Source of the DNA: UBA5158 sp040389045
GTDB lineage: Bacteria; Pseudomonadota; Gammaproteobacteria; DSM-16500
NCBI GenBank assembly: GCA_040389045.1
Contig: JAZKAT010000006.1
Location: 62,001 to 126,000 of the forward strand
Length of the DNA stretch: 64,000 nucleotides
Direction of reading: 5' to 3'
The stretch's first letter is position 1. The number at the start of each line of letters is the position of its first letter. Below the pieces are notes generated by a model. The model ran no database searches. It was not told the DNA's origin and saw nothing but the letters and a program-made list of their open reading frames with translations. The translations under genes and the position numbers were made by a program. Shown in pieces: positions 1-9,241 of this stretch.

Positions 1-719
1 TTTACAAAAAATGACATGAAGCCTAAACGTGAATTGTGAGCTTTTTCAAATTTATCTTTGTAGCGGGTACGCAATTCAATCACTTCCGCCAAATCAATTT
101 CATTGAAAGTAGTCAGCATGGCGGTGGTTTGTTTAACTTCCAGTAAACGCTCGGCAATGCGCAAACGCATGCGGGTCATGGGTACGCGTTTTTCCGGACG
201 GTTACCCAAATCAGTCTGGCCAGTCGCGGCGCTAGTATCACCACTAACTTGATTCATAATATTTTCTTTCGTGATGCGACCACCTTTGCCGGTGCCTTTC
301 ACCTGGCTTAAGTCCACATCATTTTCCGCCGCGACGCGACGTACTGAAGGACTAGATGAAGCGTTGGTAGTCGAGGCCGCTGCTTGTGGCTTGTTGGCGC
401 TAGCGGATTGCTGCGCGGGTGCGGCGGATGCGGTGGCGGTTTCCGTGGATTTCGCCGCGGGTTTTTCCGCTTGCGCGGCTTTGCCTGCTTCAATCACGGC
501 GATAACTTGGTTCGCCTGCACTGTTTCACCTTCGGGTTTGATAATTTCTTTCAAGACACCATCAGCTGGCGCCGGAACTTCCAGCATTACCTTGTCGGTT
601 TCAAGGTCCACCAGGTTTTCATCACGGGTTACCGTGTCGCCTACTTTTTTATGCCAGGTTGAAACGGTGGCATCCGCGACGGATTCTGGCAACATAGGCA
701 CTTTTACTTCAATGGCCAT
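1..719 (-). CDS. sucB: Dihydrolipoamide succinyltransferase, E2 of 2-oxoglutarate dehydrogenase (partial)
   Basis: E2 core of the 2-oxoglutarate dehydrogenase complex; it carries the succinyl group on lipoate and passes it to CoA. About 239 N-terminal residues are present and the rest lies left of the window. Visible order: lipoyl domain (about 1-76) with the lipoyl lysine at K43 in ETDKV; an Ala/Pro/Lys-rich flexible linker (about 80-120); the peripheral E3-binding domain (about 123-158, containing VKGTGKGGRITKENI); and the first part of the catalytic domain from about 180. It starts 24 nt after sucA and is the last visible gene of the sdhCDAB-sucAB operon. The ETDKV lipoyl context and the E1o neighbour indicate SucB rather than a pyruvate dehydrogenase E2. 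Confidence 0.95.
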   Translation of the reverse strand, partial: MAIEVKVPMLPESVADATVSTWHKKVGDTVTRDENLVDLETDKVMLEVPAPADGVLKEIIKPEGETVQANQVIAVIEAGKAAQAEKPAAKSTETATASAAPAQQSASANKPQAAASTTNASSSPSVRRVAAENDVDLSQVKGTGKGGRITKENIMNQVSGDTSAATGQTDLGNRPEKRVPMTRMRLRIAERLLEVKQTTAMLTTFNEIDLAEVIELRTRYKDKFEKAHNSRLGFMSFFV

Positions 720-743
720 CTTAGTATTCCTTAAATTATTCAG

Positions 744-3572
744 CTATTTTATAGATAACGCTTCTTTCACCAATGCTTCTTGCTCGCGCAAATGTACTGA
801 TGGATAACCGGTCGAAGGTGAAGCCGCCATCGTCCGTCCCGCGTAACGTAATTTTTGTCCTTTGCCCATGCAGTCCTGAATAAAATTCCGCATCATGAAC
901 CAGGCGCCCTGATTAGCTGGTTCTTCCTGACACCAGACAATATCTTTAGCATTAGCGTATTGCTTTAAAACTTTCTCAACATCTTCGTTAGGAAATGGAT
1001 AAAGTTGTTCGATACGGACTAGCGCATTGGTATTCAATTTTAGTTCGCGGCGTTTTTCGAGTAAGTCGTAATAAACTTTACCGCAACAGAATATAACCGT
1101 TTCAACTTGCTGCGCTTTAATCGCATCAATTTCTGGAATGACATTTTGGAATCCACCTTTGGATAAGTCTTCCAGCGTGGAAACTGCCAGTGGATGGCGT
1201 AATAAACTTTTCGGTGTCATCACTATTAATGGTTTGCGGTAAGGGCGTACCATTTGTCGGCGTAACATGTGGAAATCCTGCGCCGGTGTAGTTGGCACGC
1301 AAACCTGCATATTATCTTGCGCACACAATTGTAAATAGCGTTCCAGCCGCGCTGAAGAATGCTCAGGACCACCGCCTTCAAAACCGTGCGGTAAAAACAC
1401 CGTCAAACCACAAAGCCGTCGCCATTTTTGTTCGCCTGAACTGATAAATTGATCGAAAACAACTTGCGCGCCATTGGCGAAATCACCAAACTGCGCTTCC
1501 CAAATTACCAGATAGTTTGGATCAGCCGATGCGTAACCATATTCAAAAGCCAGCACCGCTTCTTCGGATAACAAGGAATCAACGATATTGATTTGCACCT
1601 GACCCGGTTTAATGTTGCTAAGTGGTATATACATACTATCGGTATTTTGTTCGTGCAAAATTGCGTGTCGGTGCGCGAAGGTGCCGCGCGCAACATCTTG
1701 ACCACAGATACGAATAGGATAACCGTCATCAAGCAACGTGGCATACGCTAATATTTCCGCATAACCCCAATTAAGTGGGGTTTCGCCTGCAGTCATTTTC
1801 TGACGTGTTTCCATCATTTTTTTCACTTGTGCTTGCAGTACAAAGCCTTCCGGCAAGACTTCCAATTGTTTAGCGAGTGCGGTTAATTTTTTCATGGGCA
1901 CAGCGGTATTGGCGGGTGTAGTCCATTTCGTACCGATAAACGGCTGCCATGCCACTGAATATTCATAAACTGCTTTGTCTTGCACCGTATCAACAACCGC
2001 TTTGCCTTCATCCAGTAATTTACGATAGGCATCGGCAATAGATTTTTCTTTGTCAACATCAATGACGCCCTCTTCCACCAATTTTTTTGCGTACAGCGTA
2101 CAGGTGGGGGGTAAGCTTTTGATGACTTTATACATGATAGGCTGGGTCGCGGAGGGTTCGTCAGCTTCATTATGGCCGTGCCTGCGGTAACACACTAAAT
2201 CCAGCACGATATCTTTTTTGAAACGCGTATGGAAATCCACCGCCAGCAAACTGGCAAAATACACCGCTTCTGGATCATCCGCATTGATGTGGAATACCGG
2301 TGGTTGCACCATTTTAGAAATATCAGTGCAATATAAAGTGGAACGTGCATCTTGTGGATTGCTAATCGTAAAACCAATTTGGTTGTTAATCACAATATGG
2401 ATTGAACCACCGACCGTGAACCAGCGCGCTTGTGACATATTAAATGTTTCAGCGACCACACCCTGACCGGAAAAAGCCGCGTCACCGTGCACTTGCACCG
2501 GCATAACCAGTCGGCGTTCTGTGTCTTTACGTCGACGTTGTCGGGCGCGCACCGAACCTTGTACCACTGGCGCGACAATTTCAAGATGTGATGGATTGAA
2601 CGCCAGCGCTAAATGGACTATGCCTTGACCTACCGTTTTGATGTCAGCCGAATAACCCATGTGATATTTAACGTCACCGGAATATTCAACGCCGCCACCT
2701 TCCGGGACTTTACCTTCAAATCCGGCAAAAACATCTTTGGGTTCCTTGCCGAGAATATTGACCAGCACATTCAAACGACCGCGGTGCGCCATGCCAATAA
2801 TAATTTCCTTGATGCCAGCGTCAGTGCCATGATTAACAATGGTATCCAGCATGGGAATAAAACTATCGCCACCTTCCAGCGCAAAACGCTTTTGCCCTAC
2901 ATATTTAAAACCCAGGTATTTTTCCAGGCCATCGGCAACTACCAGGCGATCAAGAATACGCAGTTTTTCTTCGCGCGTAGGACTAAAATAAGGCCACACT
3001 TGTTCCATACGCTGCTGCAACCATTCAACTTCTTCGGTACTGTTGATGTGCATGTACTCTATGCCTATCGTGCTGCAATAAGTTTTGCGTAAGGCATTAT
3101 AAATTTCGCGCAAAGTAGTGGATTTTTGTTTTACCCCGATAAAAGAATCAATTTCAAATACGGTATCAAGGTCAGCGTCGGTAAAACCATAAAACGACAA
3201 TTCCAATTCTGGATTATCAATGCCGGTATACAAGCCTAGCGGGTCAATATCGGCTTGTAAATGTCCCAGCCGGCGATAAGCAAAAATCAAATCCAACACT
3301 TTTTCACGTTTGCGTTCATGAAATAAATCACCGCCCTGGGCAACAACAACTTTTTGGCCGGATTGACGTGCCAGATTTTGGAAAAAATCTCGGATTTCCT
3401 GATGCGAAACATCGGTGGAATTGGCGCCAAAAGTGGCAAAATATTCGCGCCATTCTTCGGAGACATCATTGGGATTTTTTAAATAGGTTTCATAAAGGGC
3501 TTCAAGATAAGAATCACCGCCCCCTGCTAAAAAGGAATTTTCCCATCGTTGTTGCATCGTTTGTTCTTTCAT
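744..3572 (-). CDS. sucA: 2-oxoglutarate dehydrogenase E1 component
   Basis: Thiamine-diphosphate-dependent decarboxylase that converts 2-oxoglutarate to a succinyl group on E2 lipoate (TCA cycle, cytosol). The 942 aa match the usual family length of about 930. Visible motifs: the N-terminal E2-interacting segment (ENSFLAGGGDSYLEALYETY region), MAHRGRLNVL near residue 260, HGDAAFSGQG near 363 and NNQIGFT, which belong to the ThDP/Mg site, and a C-terminal transketolase-like half. The ATG at 3572 is preceded by TAGGG; an internal Met five codons on is an alternative. It lies 27 nt after sdhB and 24 nt before sucB, so it is very probably co-transcribed with both. Confidence 0.97.
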   Translation of the reverse strand: MKEQTMQQRWENSFLAGGGDSYLEALYETYLKNPNDVSEEWREYFATFGANSTDVSHQEIRDFFQNLARQSGQKVVVAQGGDLFHERKREKVLDLIFAYRRLGHLQADIDPLGLYTGIDNPELELSFYGFTDADLDTVFEIDSFIGVKQKSTTLREIYNALRKTYCSTIGIEYMHINSTEEVEWLQQRMEQVWPYFSPTREEKLRILDRLVVADGLEKYLGFKYVGQKRFALEGGDSFIPMLDTIVNHGTDAGIKEIIIGMAHRGRLNVLVNILGKEPKDVFAGFEGKVPEGGGVEYSGDVKYHMGYSADIKTVGQGIVHLALAFNPSHLEIVAPVVQGSVRARQRRRKDTERRLVMPVQVHGDAAFSGQGVVAETFNMSQARWFTVGGSIHIVINNQIGFTISNPQDARSTLYCTDISKMVQPPVFHINADDPEAVYFASLLAVDFHTRFKKDIVLDLVCYRRHGHNEADEPSATQPIMYKVIKSLPPTCTLYAKKLVEEGVIDVDKEKSIADAYRKLLDEGKAVVDTVQDKAVYEYSVAWQPFIGTKWTTPANTAVPMKKLTALAKQLEVLPEGFVLQAQVKKMMETRQKMTAGETPLNWGYAEILAYATLLDDGYPIRICGQDVARGTFAHRHAILHEQNTDSMYIPLSNIKPGQVQINIVDSLLSEEAVLAFEYGYASADPNYLVIWEAQFGDFANGAQVVFDQFISSGEQKWRRLCGLTVFLPHGFEGGGPEHSSARLERYLQLCAQDNMQVCVPTTPAQDFHMLRRQMVRPYRKPLIVMTPKSLLRHPLAVSTLEDLSKGGFQNVIPEIDAIKAQQVETVIFCCGKVYYDLLEKRRELKLNTNALVRIEQLYPFPNEDVEKVLKQYANAKDIVWCQEEPANQGAWFMMRNFIQDCMGKGQKLRYAGRTMAASPSTGYPSVHLREQEALVKEALSIK

Positions 3573-3599
3573 CGCCCTACCATTAAATTATTCAAAATG

Positions 3600-4301
3600 T
3601 TATACGGATTCTTTCAACATTAATTCTTTAATGTGATTAATTGCCTTAGTCGGGTTCAACCCTTTGGGGCATACATCAACACAATTCATGATGCCGCGAC
3701 AGCGAAACAAACTGAACGGATCGGTAAGATCGGCCAGCCTGGCTTGCTTTTCAGTATCACGACTATCAACAATAAAACGGTACGCCTGTAACAACCCCGC
3801 CGGACCAATAAACTTTTCCGGGTTCCACCAAAAAGATGGGCAGGAAGTTGAGCAACAAGCGCATAAAATGCACTCATAAAGGCCGTCGAGTTTATCACGC
3901 TCCGCGGGTGATTGTAATCGCTCTTTCGCAGGTGGCGGAAAGTGATTTTGCAAATAGGGTTTTACTTTATCAAATTGTTCGTAAAACTGAGTCATGTCAA
4001 TTACCAGATCGCGTATCACTGGCAAACCGGGCAATGGCCTGATAATGATTGGCTCTTTTAAGGTGTCGAGATGGGTGGTACACGCTAACCCATTTTTACC
4101 ATTCATGTTCATGCCATCCGAACCACATACCCCTTCACGGCAGGAACGGCGAAAAGTGAGGGTTTCATCTACGTTATTTTTGATAGCGATTAAAGCATCT
4201 AACACCATGTGGCAATTATGCTCTTTCACATCCAGATCAAACGTCTGCATATGGGGCTTGTTGTCAGTTTCCGGATTGTAGCGATAAATAGAAAAACGCA
4301 T
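3600..4301 (-). CDS. sdhB: Succinate dehydrogenase iron-sulfur subunit
   Basis: Carries electrons from the SdhA flavin to the membrane quinone site through three Fe-S clusters. The 233 aa are normal for the family. The N-terminal ferredoxin-like domain has the [2Fe-2S] cysteines in RRSCREGVCGSDGMN (about 53-67). The C-terminal part has CILCACCSTSCP, and CRGIMNCVDVCPKGLNP supplies the remaining [4Fe-4S]/[3Fe-4S] ligands. The start codon is preceded by GAGGATAAC, a good ribosome binding site. It sits 11 nt after sdhA and 27 nt before sucA in the same operon. Confidence 0.97.
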   Translation of the reverse strand: MRFSIYRYNPETDNKPHMQTFDLDVKEHNCHMVLDALIAIKNNVDETLTFRRSCREGVCGSDGMNMNGKNGLACTTHLDTLKEPIIIRPLPGLPVIRDLVIDMTQFYEQFDKVKPYLQNHFPPPAKERLQSPAERDKLDGLYECILCACCSTSCPSFWWNPEKFIGPAGLLQAYRFIVDSRDTEKQARLADLTDPFSLFRCRGIMNCVDVCPKGLNPTKAINHIKELMLKESV

Positions 4302-4312
4302 AATGTTATCCT

Positions 4313-6073
4313 CTATTGTTCTCGGGCCTGAAGTTTAATGGGTTCGACTTCTAACGGCTTCATATTAATGGGGCGGAAAGCAATTTTTCCGTTCGCAAAA
4401 TAAATGGAATGCTTGAGCCAATGCCGGTCATCACGTTCCGGATAATCATAACGCGCGTGCGCGCCACGGCTTTCGGTACGTTCATTCGCCAGATAAGCTG
4501 TTGCCAGCGCGGTTGCCATCAGATTATCTAGCTCAAGCGCTTCTATCCGCGATGTGTTGAAGCATTTGCTTTTATCTTTGATAACGGCATATTGCAAACG
4601 TGATTGTAATTCTTGTAATTTCTTGAAACCGCCCTGCATATTTTTCGCGGTACGGAATACACCAAAATCATCTTGCATAACTTTTTGTAAACCGACCCGA
4701 ATATGTTCGACAATTTCACCTTTTTCATTCGTGTCCCAGCGATGCAGACGGGACAGGGCTTTATCCAGATCCGCTTTTGTAGGTTCACGAAAACTTAAAC
4801 CTTCACGCACACTCTGTTGCACATGCAAACCGGCCGCGCGACCAAAGACAACTAAATCTAATAAAGAATTCGCGCCTAAACGATTGGCGCCATGCACCGA
4901 TACACAAGCACATTCACCGGCGGCGTAGAGTCCTTCCACGACTTCATCGGCACCTTTTTTATTAACTGTTAATACTTGACCGTGGATATTAGTAGGAATA
5001 CCACCCATTAAATAATGACAAGTAGGAATCACGGGAATGGGGTCTTTCACTGGATCAATACCAGCGAAGGTCATCGCCAAGTCTCTGATGCCTGGCAAGC
5101 GCTGATTAATGACATCTTCACCTAGATGATCAATCTTCAATAACACATAATCACCTTTCGGCCCACAACCACGTCCTTCACGAACTTCAATGGTAGTAGA
5201 GCGCGCGACTACATCACGGCAGGATAAATCTTTTAAATGAGGTGCGTAACGTTCCATATAACGCTCACCATCTTTGTTAATCAGATAACCGCCTTCACCA
5301 CGCGTGCCTTCCGTAATCAATACACCCGCACCGGCAATACCGGTAGGATGAAATTGCCAGAACTCCATATCCTGCAATGGCAAGCCAGCACGTAACACCA
5401 TACCAAATCCATCACCCGTGTTAATGTGGGCATTGGTGGTCGATTGGAAAATACGTCCTGCGCCACCCGTTGCCAATATCGTGGCGCGTGCTTTCAGAAA
5501 AACTGTTTCGCCAGTTTCAATAGACATGGCGATTACACCTGCCACACCTTGGTCGGTTTTTACTAAATCAATCGCAAACCACTCATTAAAAAACAGGGTT
5601 TTTGCTTCAATATTTTTTTGGTACATAGTATGCAACATGGCGTGACCGGTGCGGTCAGCCGCACAACAGGTTCTGTGTACCAATTCACCGCCAAAATCAC
5701 GGGTTTGGCCGCCAAACGCCCGTTGATATATTTTTCCATCGTCTAACCGTGAAAACGGCAATCCCATGTGTTCCAGTTCGTAAATCGCTTCCGGAGCATT
5801 TTTACACATGTATTCTATGGCGTCTTGGTCACCTAAAAAATCCGAACCCATCACGGTGTCATACATATGCCAGCGCCAGTCATCACTACCATCGGTGTTG
5901 CCCAGCGCAGCGTTAATACCACCTTGCGCCGATACCGTATGGGATCGTGTCGGAAAAACTTTGGAAATGACCGCAACCCGCAGTCCTGATTGCGCAAGTT
6001 CTATAGACGCGCGCAACCCTGCGCCGCCACCGCCTACTATAACGGCATCAAATGTCTGTGTTGCCAATTTCAT
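4313..6073 (-). CDS. sdhA: Succinate dehydrogenase flavoprotein subunit
   Basis: Oxidises succinate to fumarate with covalently bound FAD at the inner face of the cytoplasmic membrane. The 586 aa match the family. The FAD-binding glycines are in VIVGGGGAGLRASIELA (11-27). TRSHTVSAQGG contains the flavin-linking histidine (H45). HPTGI and GTRGEGGYLIN fit the dicarboxylate site, and GANRLGANSLLDLVVFGR is the second conserved FAD segment. It begins 3 nt after the sdhD stop and ends 11 nt before sdhB, consistent with translational coupling in the sdhCDAB order. Confidence 0.98.
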   Translation of the reverse strand: MKLATQTFDAVIVGGGGAGLRASIELAQSGLRVAVISKVFPTRSHTVSAQGGINAALGNTDGSDDWRWHMYDTVMGSDFLGDQDAIEYMCKNAPEAIYELEHMGLPFSRLDDGKIYQRAFGGQTRDFGGELVHRTCCAADRTGHAMLHTMYQKNIEAKTLFFNEWFAIDLVKTDQGVAGVIAMSIETGETVFLKARATILATGGAGRIFQSTTNAHINTGDGFGMVLRAGLPLQDMEFWQFHPTGIAGAGVLITEGTRGEGGYLINKDGERYMERYAPHLKDLSCRDVVARSTTIEVREGRGCGPKGDYVLLKIDHLGEDVINQRLPGIRDLAMTFAGIDPVKDPIPVIPTCHYLMGGIPTNIHGQVLTVNKKGADEVVEGLYAAGECACVSVHGANRLGANSLLDLVVFGRAAGLHVQQSVREGLSFREPTKADLDKALSRLHRWDTNEKGEIVEHIRVGLQKVMQDDFGVFRTAKNMQGGFKKLQELQSRLQYAVIKDKSKCFNTSRIEALELDNLMATALATAYLANERTESRGAHARYDYPERDDRHWLKHSIYFANGKIAFRPINMKPLEVEPIKLQAREQ

Positions 6074-6076
6074 TTA

Positions 6077-6424
6077 CTAAACACCCCATAAAATCTGTAG
6101 CGCCCAGATCAAGCACGCTAACAGAGAAAAGAGCACAATCACATTAAGCGTCACGCATAGCACATAAGGTTTAACGTAATCCGTAAATACGGTCCACATC
6201 CCCACCCAGGCATGCGCCAGTAAAGAAATAACACTCAGCAGGGTCGCCACTTTCATCCAGGTATAGCTAAACAGGGAATGCCAGGTACCATAATCAAGGT
6301 TCAGGTTGTCGAGAAAAAATCCGGCAAAACCTACTGAATACAGCGCGAGATAAATCGCGGACATTCGCTGTATGCTCCAATCACGCAACCCTTGATGATT
6401 CACGCCTAAAACCGTTTTTACCAT
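6077..6424 (-). CDS. sdhD: Succinate dehydrogenase membrane anchor subunit
   Basis: Small membrane anchor that with SdhC binds heme b and ubiquinone. The 115 aa contain three hydrophobic helices (about 22-40, 54-78 and 88-113). LRDWSIQRMSAIYLALY is the conserved first helix region. The His in LLAHAWVGMWTVFTDYVKP fits the heme ligand position of SdhD, with a conserved DY nearby. The first 7 nt overlap the end of sdhC, and sdhA follows after 3 nt. Sequence identity alone is weak in this subunit; position in the operon makes the call firm. Confidence 0.93.
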   Translation of the reverse strand: MVKTVLGVNHQGLRDWSIQRMSAIYLALYSVGFAGFFLDNLNLDYGTWHSLFSYTWMKVATLLSVISLLAHAWVGMWTVFTDYVKPYVLCVTLNVIVLFSLLACLIWALQILWGV

Positions 6425-6801
6425 ATATATATGCCTGACAAGATTATTAATAAAAGAGCAAATGTAACTGCCAACATGGCCGTGAGCCTGCCGGTTTTTA
6501 ATTCAATACCAATGTTAATATCCATCAGCAAATGACGGATACCCGCGACCAGGTGAAATAAAAAAGGTGCCAAAAAAAGCCAGAGAAGAATCTTAGCAAA
6601 GGGTTGCGCTAAGTGATTATGCAGTTTGTCAAAACCATCCTGTGAAGATAGCGAATTATCCAAAGCCCATAACATGACGGGAATTAGCAAAAAAAGCACT
6701 ACGCCTGAGACACGATGCAAAATTGAAACAATTGCTGGAATGGGAAAGCGGATGGTAAAAAGATTAAGGTTAATAGGTCTTTTTTTATTCACGTGGTTCA
6801 T
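6418..6801 (-). CDS. sdhC: Succinate dehydrogenase cytochrome b556 subunit
   Basis: Membrane subunit forming the quinone/heme b site with SdhD. The 127 aa have three hydrophobic helices. The family signature RP(I/V)xLNL near the N-terminus, SILHRVSGV (about 27-35) and HLVAGIRHLLMD, with the heme-ligand histidine, are all present. The ATG at 6801 has AAGGA directly against it, which is too close; a GTG at 6792 would give MNKKRPINL, the usual SdhC beginning, with AAGGA 9 nt upstream, so translation may begin there. It is the first gene of the operon and overlaps sdhD by 7 nt. Confidence 0.94.
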   Translation of the reverse strand: MNHVNKKRPINLNLFTIRFPIPAIVSILHRVSGVVLFLLIPVMLWALDNSLSSQDGFDKLHNHLAQPFAKILLWLFLAPFLFHLVAGIRHLLMDINIGIELKTGRLTAMLAVTFALLLIILSGIYIW

Positions 6802-6858
6802 TCCTTCATTTAGAATATTTTTATTAATTATCAGAATACAGGATCAAAAAACCTTACA

Positions 6859-6886
6859 ATTATATCAGCAATGATAGTCAAATCAA
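6859..6886 (-). promoter_or_regulatory. Putative sigma-70 promoter for sdhCDAB-sucAB
   Basis: On the minus strand, TTGATT (6881-6886) and a perfect TATAAT (6859-6864) are 16 nt apart, about 58 nt upstream of the sdhC start. The -10 is perfect and the -35 matches four of six. The gltA promoter faces the other way about 150 nt to the right. Prediction from sequence only. Confidence 0.5.
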
Positions 6887-6912
6887 ACGATAGAAACTAT
6901 GGACCTACCGTG

Positions 6913-6970
6913 TGTTATTCCCGCGCAGGCTTGTTTCAACGAATGGATTCCCGCCTGCGCGGGAATGACA
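6913..6970. repeat. Palindromic repeat, family A (short spacer copy)
   Basis: Imperfect inverted repeat whose right arm reads GATTCCCGCCTGCGCGGGAA and whose left arm is its truncated complement (from 6915). It lies between the divergent sdhC and gltA promoters. Other copies of the same family are at 11228, 13538, 24679, 36465, 45110 and 47551. The RNA could fold into a strong GC hairpin. Confidence 0.85.
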
Positions 6971-7036
6971 GCTGTGAGTAATAAGTAGCATTATTGGCTT
7001 TAAATTCACATTATTAAACCTATTTTGTTCCTCTGT

Positions 7037-7065
7037 TTGACATTAAGCCAGTGAATTTCTATAGT
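7037..7065 (+). promoter_or_regulatory. Putative sigma-70 promoter for gltA
   Basis: TTGACA (7037-7042) and TATAGT (7060-7065) are separated by 17 nt, a near-consensus promoter. The expected start of transcription lies about 20 nt before the gltA ATG at 7092, which has AAGGA at 7081-7085 as its ribosome binding site. Confidence 0.75.
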
Positions 7066-7091
7066 TAAACTTCATCATAAAAGGAAGCTGT

Positions 7092-8381
7092 ATGTCAGAC
7101 AAAAAAGCAACACTAGTCGCGGGCGATAAATCTTTCGAACTAAAGGTGCTTTCAGGAACATTAGGGCCTGATGTCATTGATGTAAGCCCTGTAGTTAAAG
7201 ATGATTATTTCACTTACGATCCTGGTTTTGTTTCCACCGCTTCCTGCGAATCAAAAATAACTTTTATCGATGGTGACAAAGGTATTTTGTTATACCGCGG
7301 TTACCCTATCGATCAATTAGCAATGAATTCAAATTTCCGCGAAGTTTGTTTTTTATTACTGATGGGTGAATTACCCACGAAATCTCAATACGATGAATTC
7401 TGCAAAAAGATCCAGCAACACACCATGGTGCATGAACAGATGCGAAATTTCTTTAATGGTTTTCGTCGCGACGCGCATCCTATGGCAATCATGGTGGGTG
7501 TAGTCGGCGCTTTGTCCGCGTTTTATCATGACTCACTCGACATTACCAATCCTGAGCATAGGGCGACTTCGGCATTGCGCTTAATTGCAAAAATGCCCAC
7601 GCTGGCGGCAATGTGTTACAAATATTCTATCGGCCAACCCTTCATGCCACCCCAAAATCGTATGTCATACGCCGAAAATTTTCTGCATATGATGTTTGGT
7701 ACGCCTTGTGAAGACACGACTCCGAATCCCATTCTAGTGCGCGCGCTGGATCGTATCTTCACGCTGCACGCTGATCATGAACAAAATGCTTCAACGTCGA
7801 CTGTACGCATGGCAGGTTCTACTGGTGCTAATCCTTATGCCTGTATTTCTTCCGGCATTGCCGCATTGTGGGGGCCTGCGCACGGTGGCGCTAATGAAGC
7901 AGCGTTAGATATGCTGCATGAAATTGGTGATGTTTCCCAAATTGATAAATACATAGCGAAAGCCAAAGACCCCAAGGAAAAATTCCGTTTAATGGGCTTT
8001 GGTCATCGCGTTTATAAAAATTTCGATCCTCGCGCCATTGTGATGCGTGAAACCTGCCATGAAGTGTTAGATGCGGTTGGCGCGCATGATGATCCTATTT
8101 TCAAGCTGGCGATGGAGCTGGAAAAAATCGCGCTAGGGGATCCTTACTTTATTGAAAGAAAACTTTATCCAAACGTGGATTTTTATTCTGGTATTACGCT
8201 GAGTGCGATTGGAATTCCTAAAAACATGTTCACCGTGATTTTTGCGGTGGCGCGGGCTATCGGTTGGATTTCACAATGGAGTGAAATGATTAGTAGTCCC
8301 TACAAGTTAGCCAGACCACGTCAATTATACACGGGCCCGGTGCAGAGGGATTTTGTGGATATGAAAGAAAGGAAGAAGTAA
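7092..8381 (+). CDS. gltA: Citrate synthase
   Basis: Condenses acetyl-CoA and oxaloacetate to citrate, the entry step of the TCA cycle. The 429 aa and the N-terminal extension before the core (about residues 1-60) fit the type II, hexameric, NADH-sensitive enzymes of Gram-negative bacteria. Active-site segments visible: HADHEQNASTSTVR (about 227-240), GPAHGGANEAAL with the first catalytic His, MGFGHRVYKNFDPRA with the second His, and LYPNVDFYSG with the catalytic Asp. It diverges from sdhCDAB-sucAB, the classic arrangement, so the two transcripts share a control region. The inverted repeat just after the stop could serve as a terminator. Confidence 0.98.
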   Translation: MSDKKATLVAGDKSFELKVLSGTLGPDVIDVSPVVKDDYFTYDPGFVSTASCESKITFIDGDKGILLYRGYPIDQLAMNSNFREVCFLLLMGELPTKSQYDEFCKKIQQHTMVHEQMRNFFNGFRRDAHPMAIMVGVVGALSAFYHDSLDITNPEHRATSALRLIAKMPTLAAMCYKYSIGQPFMPPQNRMSYAENFLHMMFGTPCEDTTPNPILVRALDRIFTLHADHEQNASTSTVRMAGSTGANPYACISSGIAALWGPAHGGANEAALDMLHEIGDVSQIDKYIAKAKDPKEKFRLMGFGHRVYKNFDPRAIVMRETCHEVLDAVGAHDDPIFKLAMELEKIALGDPYFIERKLYPNVDFYSGITLSAIGIPKNMFTVIFAVARAIGWISQWSEMISSPYKLARPRQLYTGPVQRDFVDMKERKK

Positions 8382-8399
8382 GACCGTCAGTGGACTATC

Positions 8400-8480
8400 G
8401 TAGGTTGGGCTGAGCGTAGCCGAAGCCCAACAAATTAAAAGCAAAAACTGTTGGGCTTCACTGCGTTCAGCCCAACCTAC
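8400..8480. repeat. Palindromic repeat, family B (inverted pair)
   Basis: A unit beginning GTAGGTTGGGCTGAGCG (from 8400) is repeated in inverse orientation ending at 8480, with about 16 nt between the arms. The same unit recurs at 11196-11227, 11320-11344 and 11347-11380. It lies 18 nt after the gltA stop and could form a long hairpin that ends or protects the gltA transcript. Confidence 0.85.
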
Positions 8481-8507
8481 ATACTGCCCAACCTTAAGAA
8501 TCGATAA

Positions 8508-9089
8508 TTAAGCCTTAACACTTTCACCCTTATAAACCGGTGCTGGTGGTGGTGTTTCACCGCCAAACAGGAAGCTAACGCCAAAACCAAGGATGACGTC
8601 ATTCTTACTACCAGCCCAAGTGTAAACATCCCTAACTTCACCATGCAATGCCACTGACCTGTCAAAAAATACCTGCGTGCCAATGCCAGCGTTGATATTG
8701 CCCTGGTTTTGCGCGTTGGAGCCATTTGGGTTGATATGGTAAACACCTACCCCAGCCTCTACAAAGGGTTCTACATAACTATAAAAATTGCCGAAGCGGT
8801 AAAGACCATCAATAGTATATAAATCACCACTTACACTGCCGCCACCGATTGAGGCATTTTGACTTGTTTCAAATGTGCCGTACGCGCCTTCGATCGCCCA
8901 ATTTTCAGTGAGATTGTAGGCGATTGCTGCGGTTGGCAACAACCAGGTGTTATGCATATCGCGTTTTGCAGACCAGAAATCATAAGCACCACCAAAGGAA
9001 AGCGTGAAAGCGTCTGGGCGGTTACCGGCTTGCGCTGTTAAAGTCACCAAACCGCTGATCAATGCAACCAACAAAATGCTTTTTTTCAT
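8508..9089 (-). CDS. Outer-membrane beta-barrel protein, OmpA/OmpW-like porin family
   Basis: 193 aa with a clear signal peptide: basic MKK, hydrophobic core ILLVALISGLVTL, cleavage after AQA near residue 22. The mature part alternates polar and aromatic/hydrophobic residues in segments typical of an eight-stranded barrel (AYDFWSA, WAIEGAYGTF, LYTIDGLYRF, FVEAGVGVYHI, GIGTQVFF, DVILGFGVSFLFG). It ends in a Pro-rich tail (GETPPPAPVYKGESVKA), where an OmpA-type protein might continue into a periplasmic domain, but none is present. AGGA lies about 8 nt before the ATG. Exact family and ligand are unknown. It is convergent with gltA across a repeat and divergent from glpD. Confidence 0.7.
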   Translation of the reverse strand: MKKSILLVALISGLVTLTAQAGNRPDAFTLSFGGAYDFWSAKRDMHNTWLLPTAAIAYNLTENWAIEGAYGTFETSQNASIGGGSVSGDLYTIDGLYRFGNFYSYVEPFVEAGVGVYHINPNGSNAQNQGNINAGIGTQVFFDRSVALHGEVRDVYTWAGSKNDVILGFGVSFLFGGETPPPAPVYKGESVKA

Positions 9090-9241
9090 GTGCTTTATCC
9101 TGGTAAATAAATGTGGGGTATTCTAACAAAGTTTTAGTCCAGCAAACAACGAGCTTATTTAGCCAGCGTAGCCTGCCATACTTTTAATAATTGCGCCAGC
9201 ATGGTAGAAATATGAAGTAGCACTGACAAAGCGAGCAACTC

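Noticed and set aside
271..807. 178-aa plus-strand frame opposite sucB/sucA
   Set aside because: It is the complement of the Ala/Pro-rich linker of sucB and the sucA end; codon pattern and conservation support the minus-strand genes.
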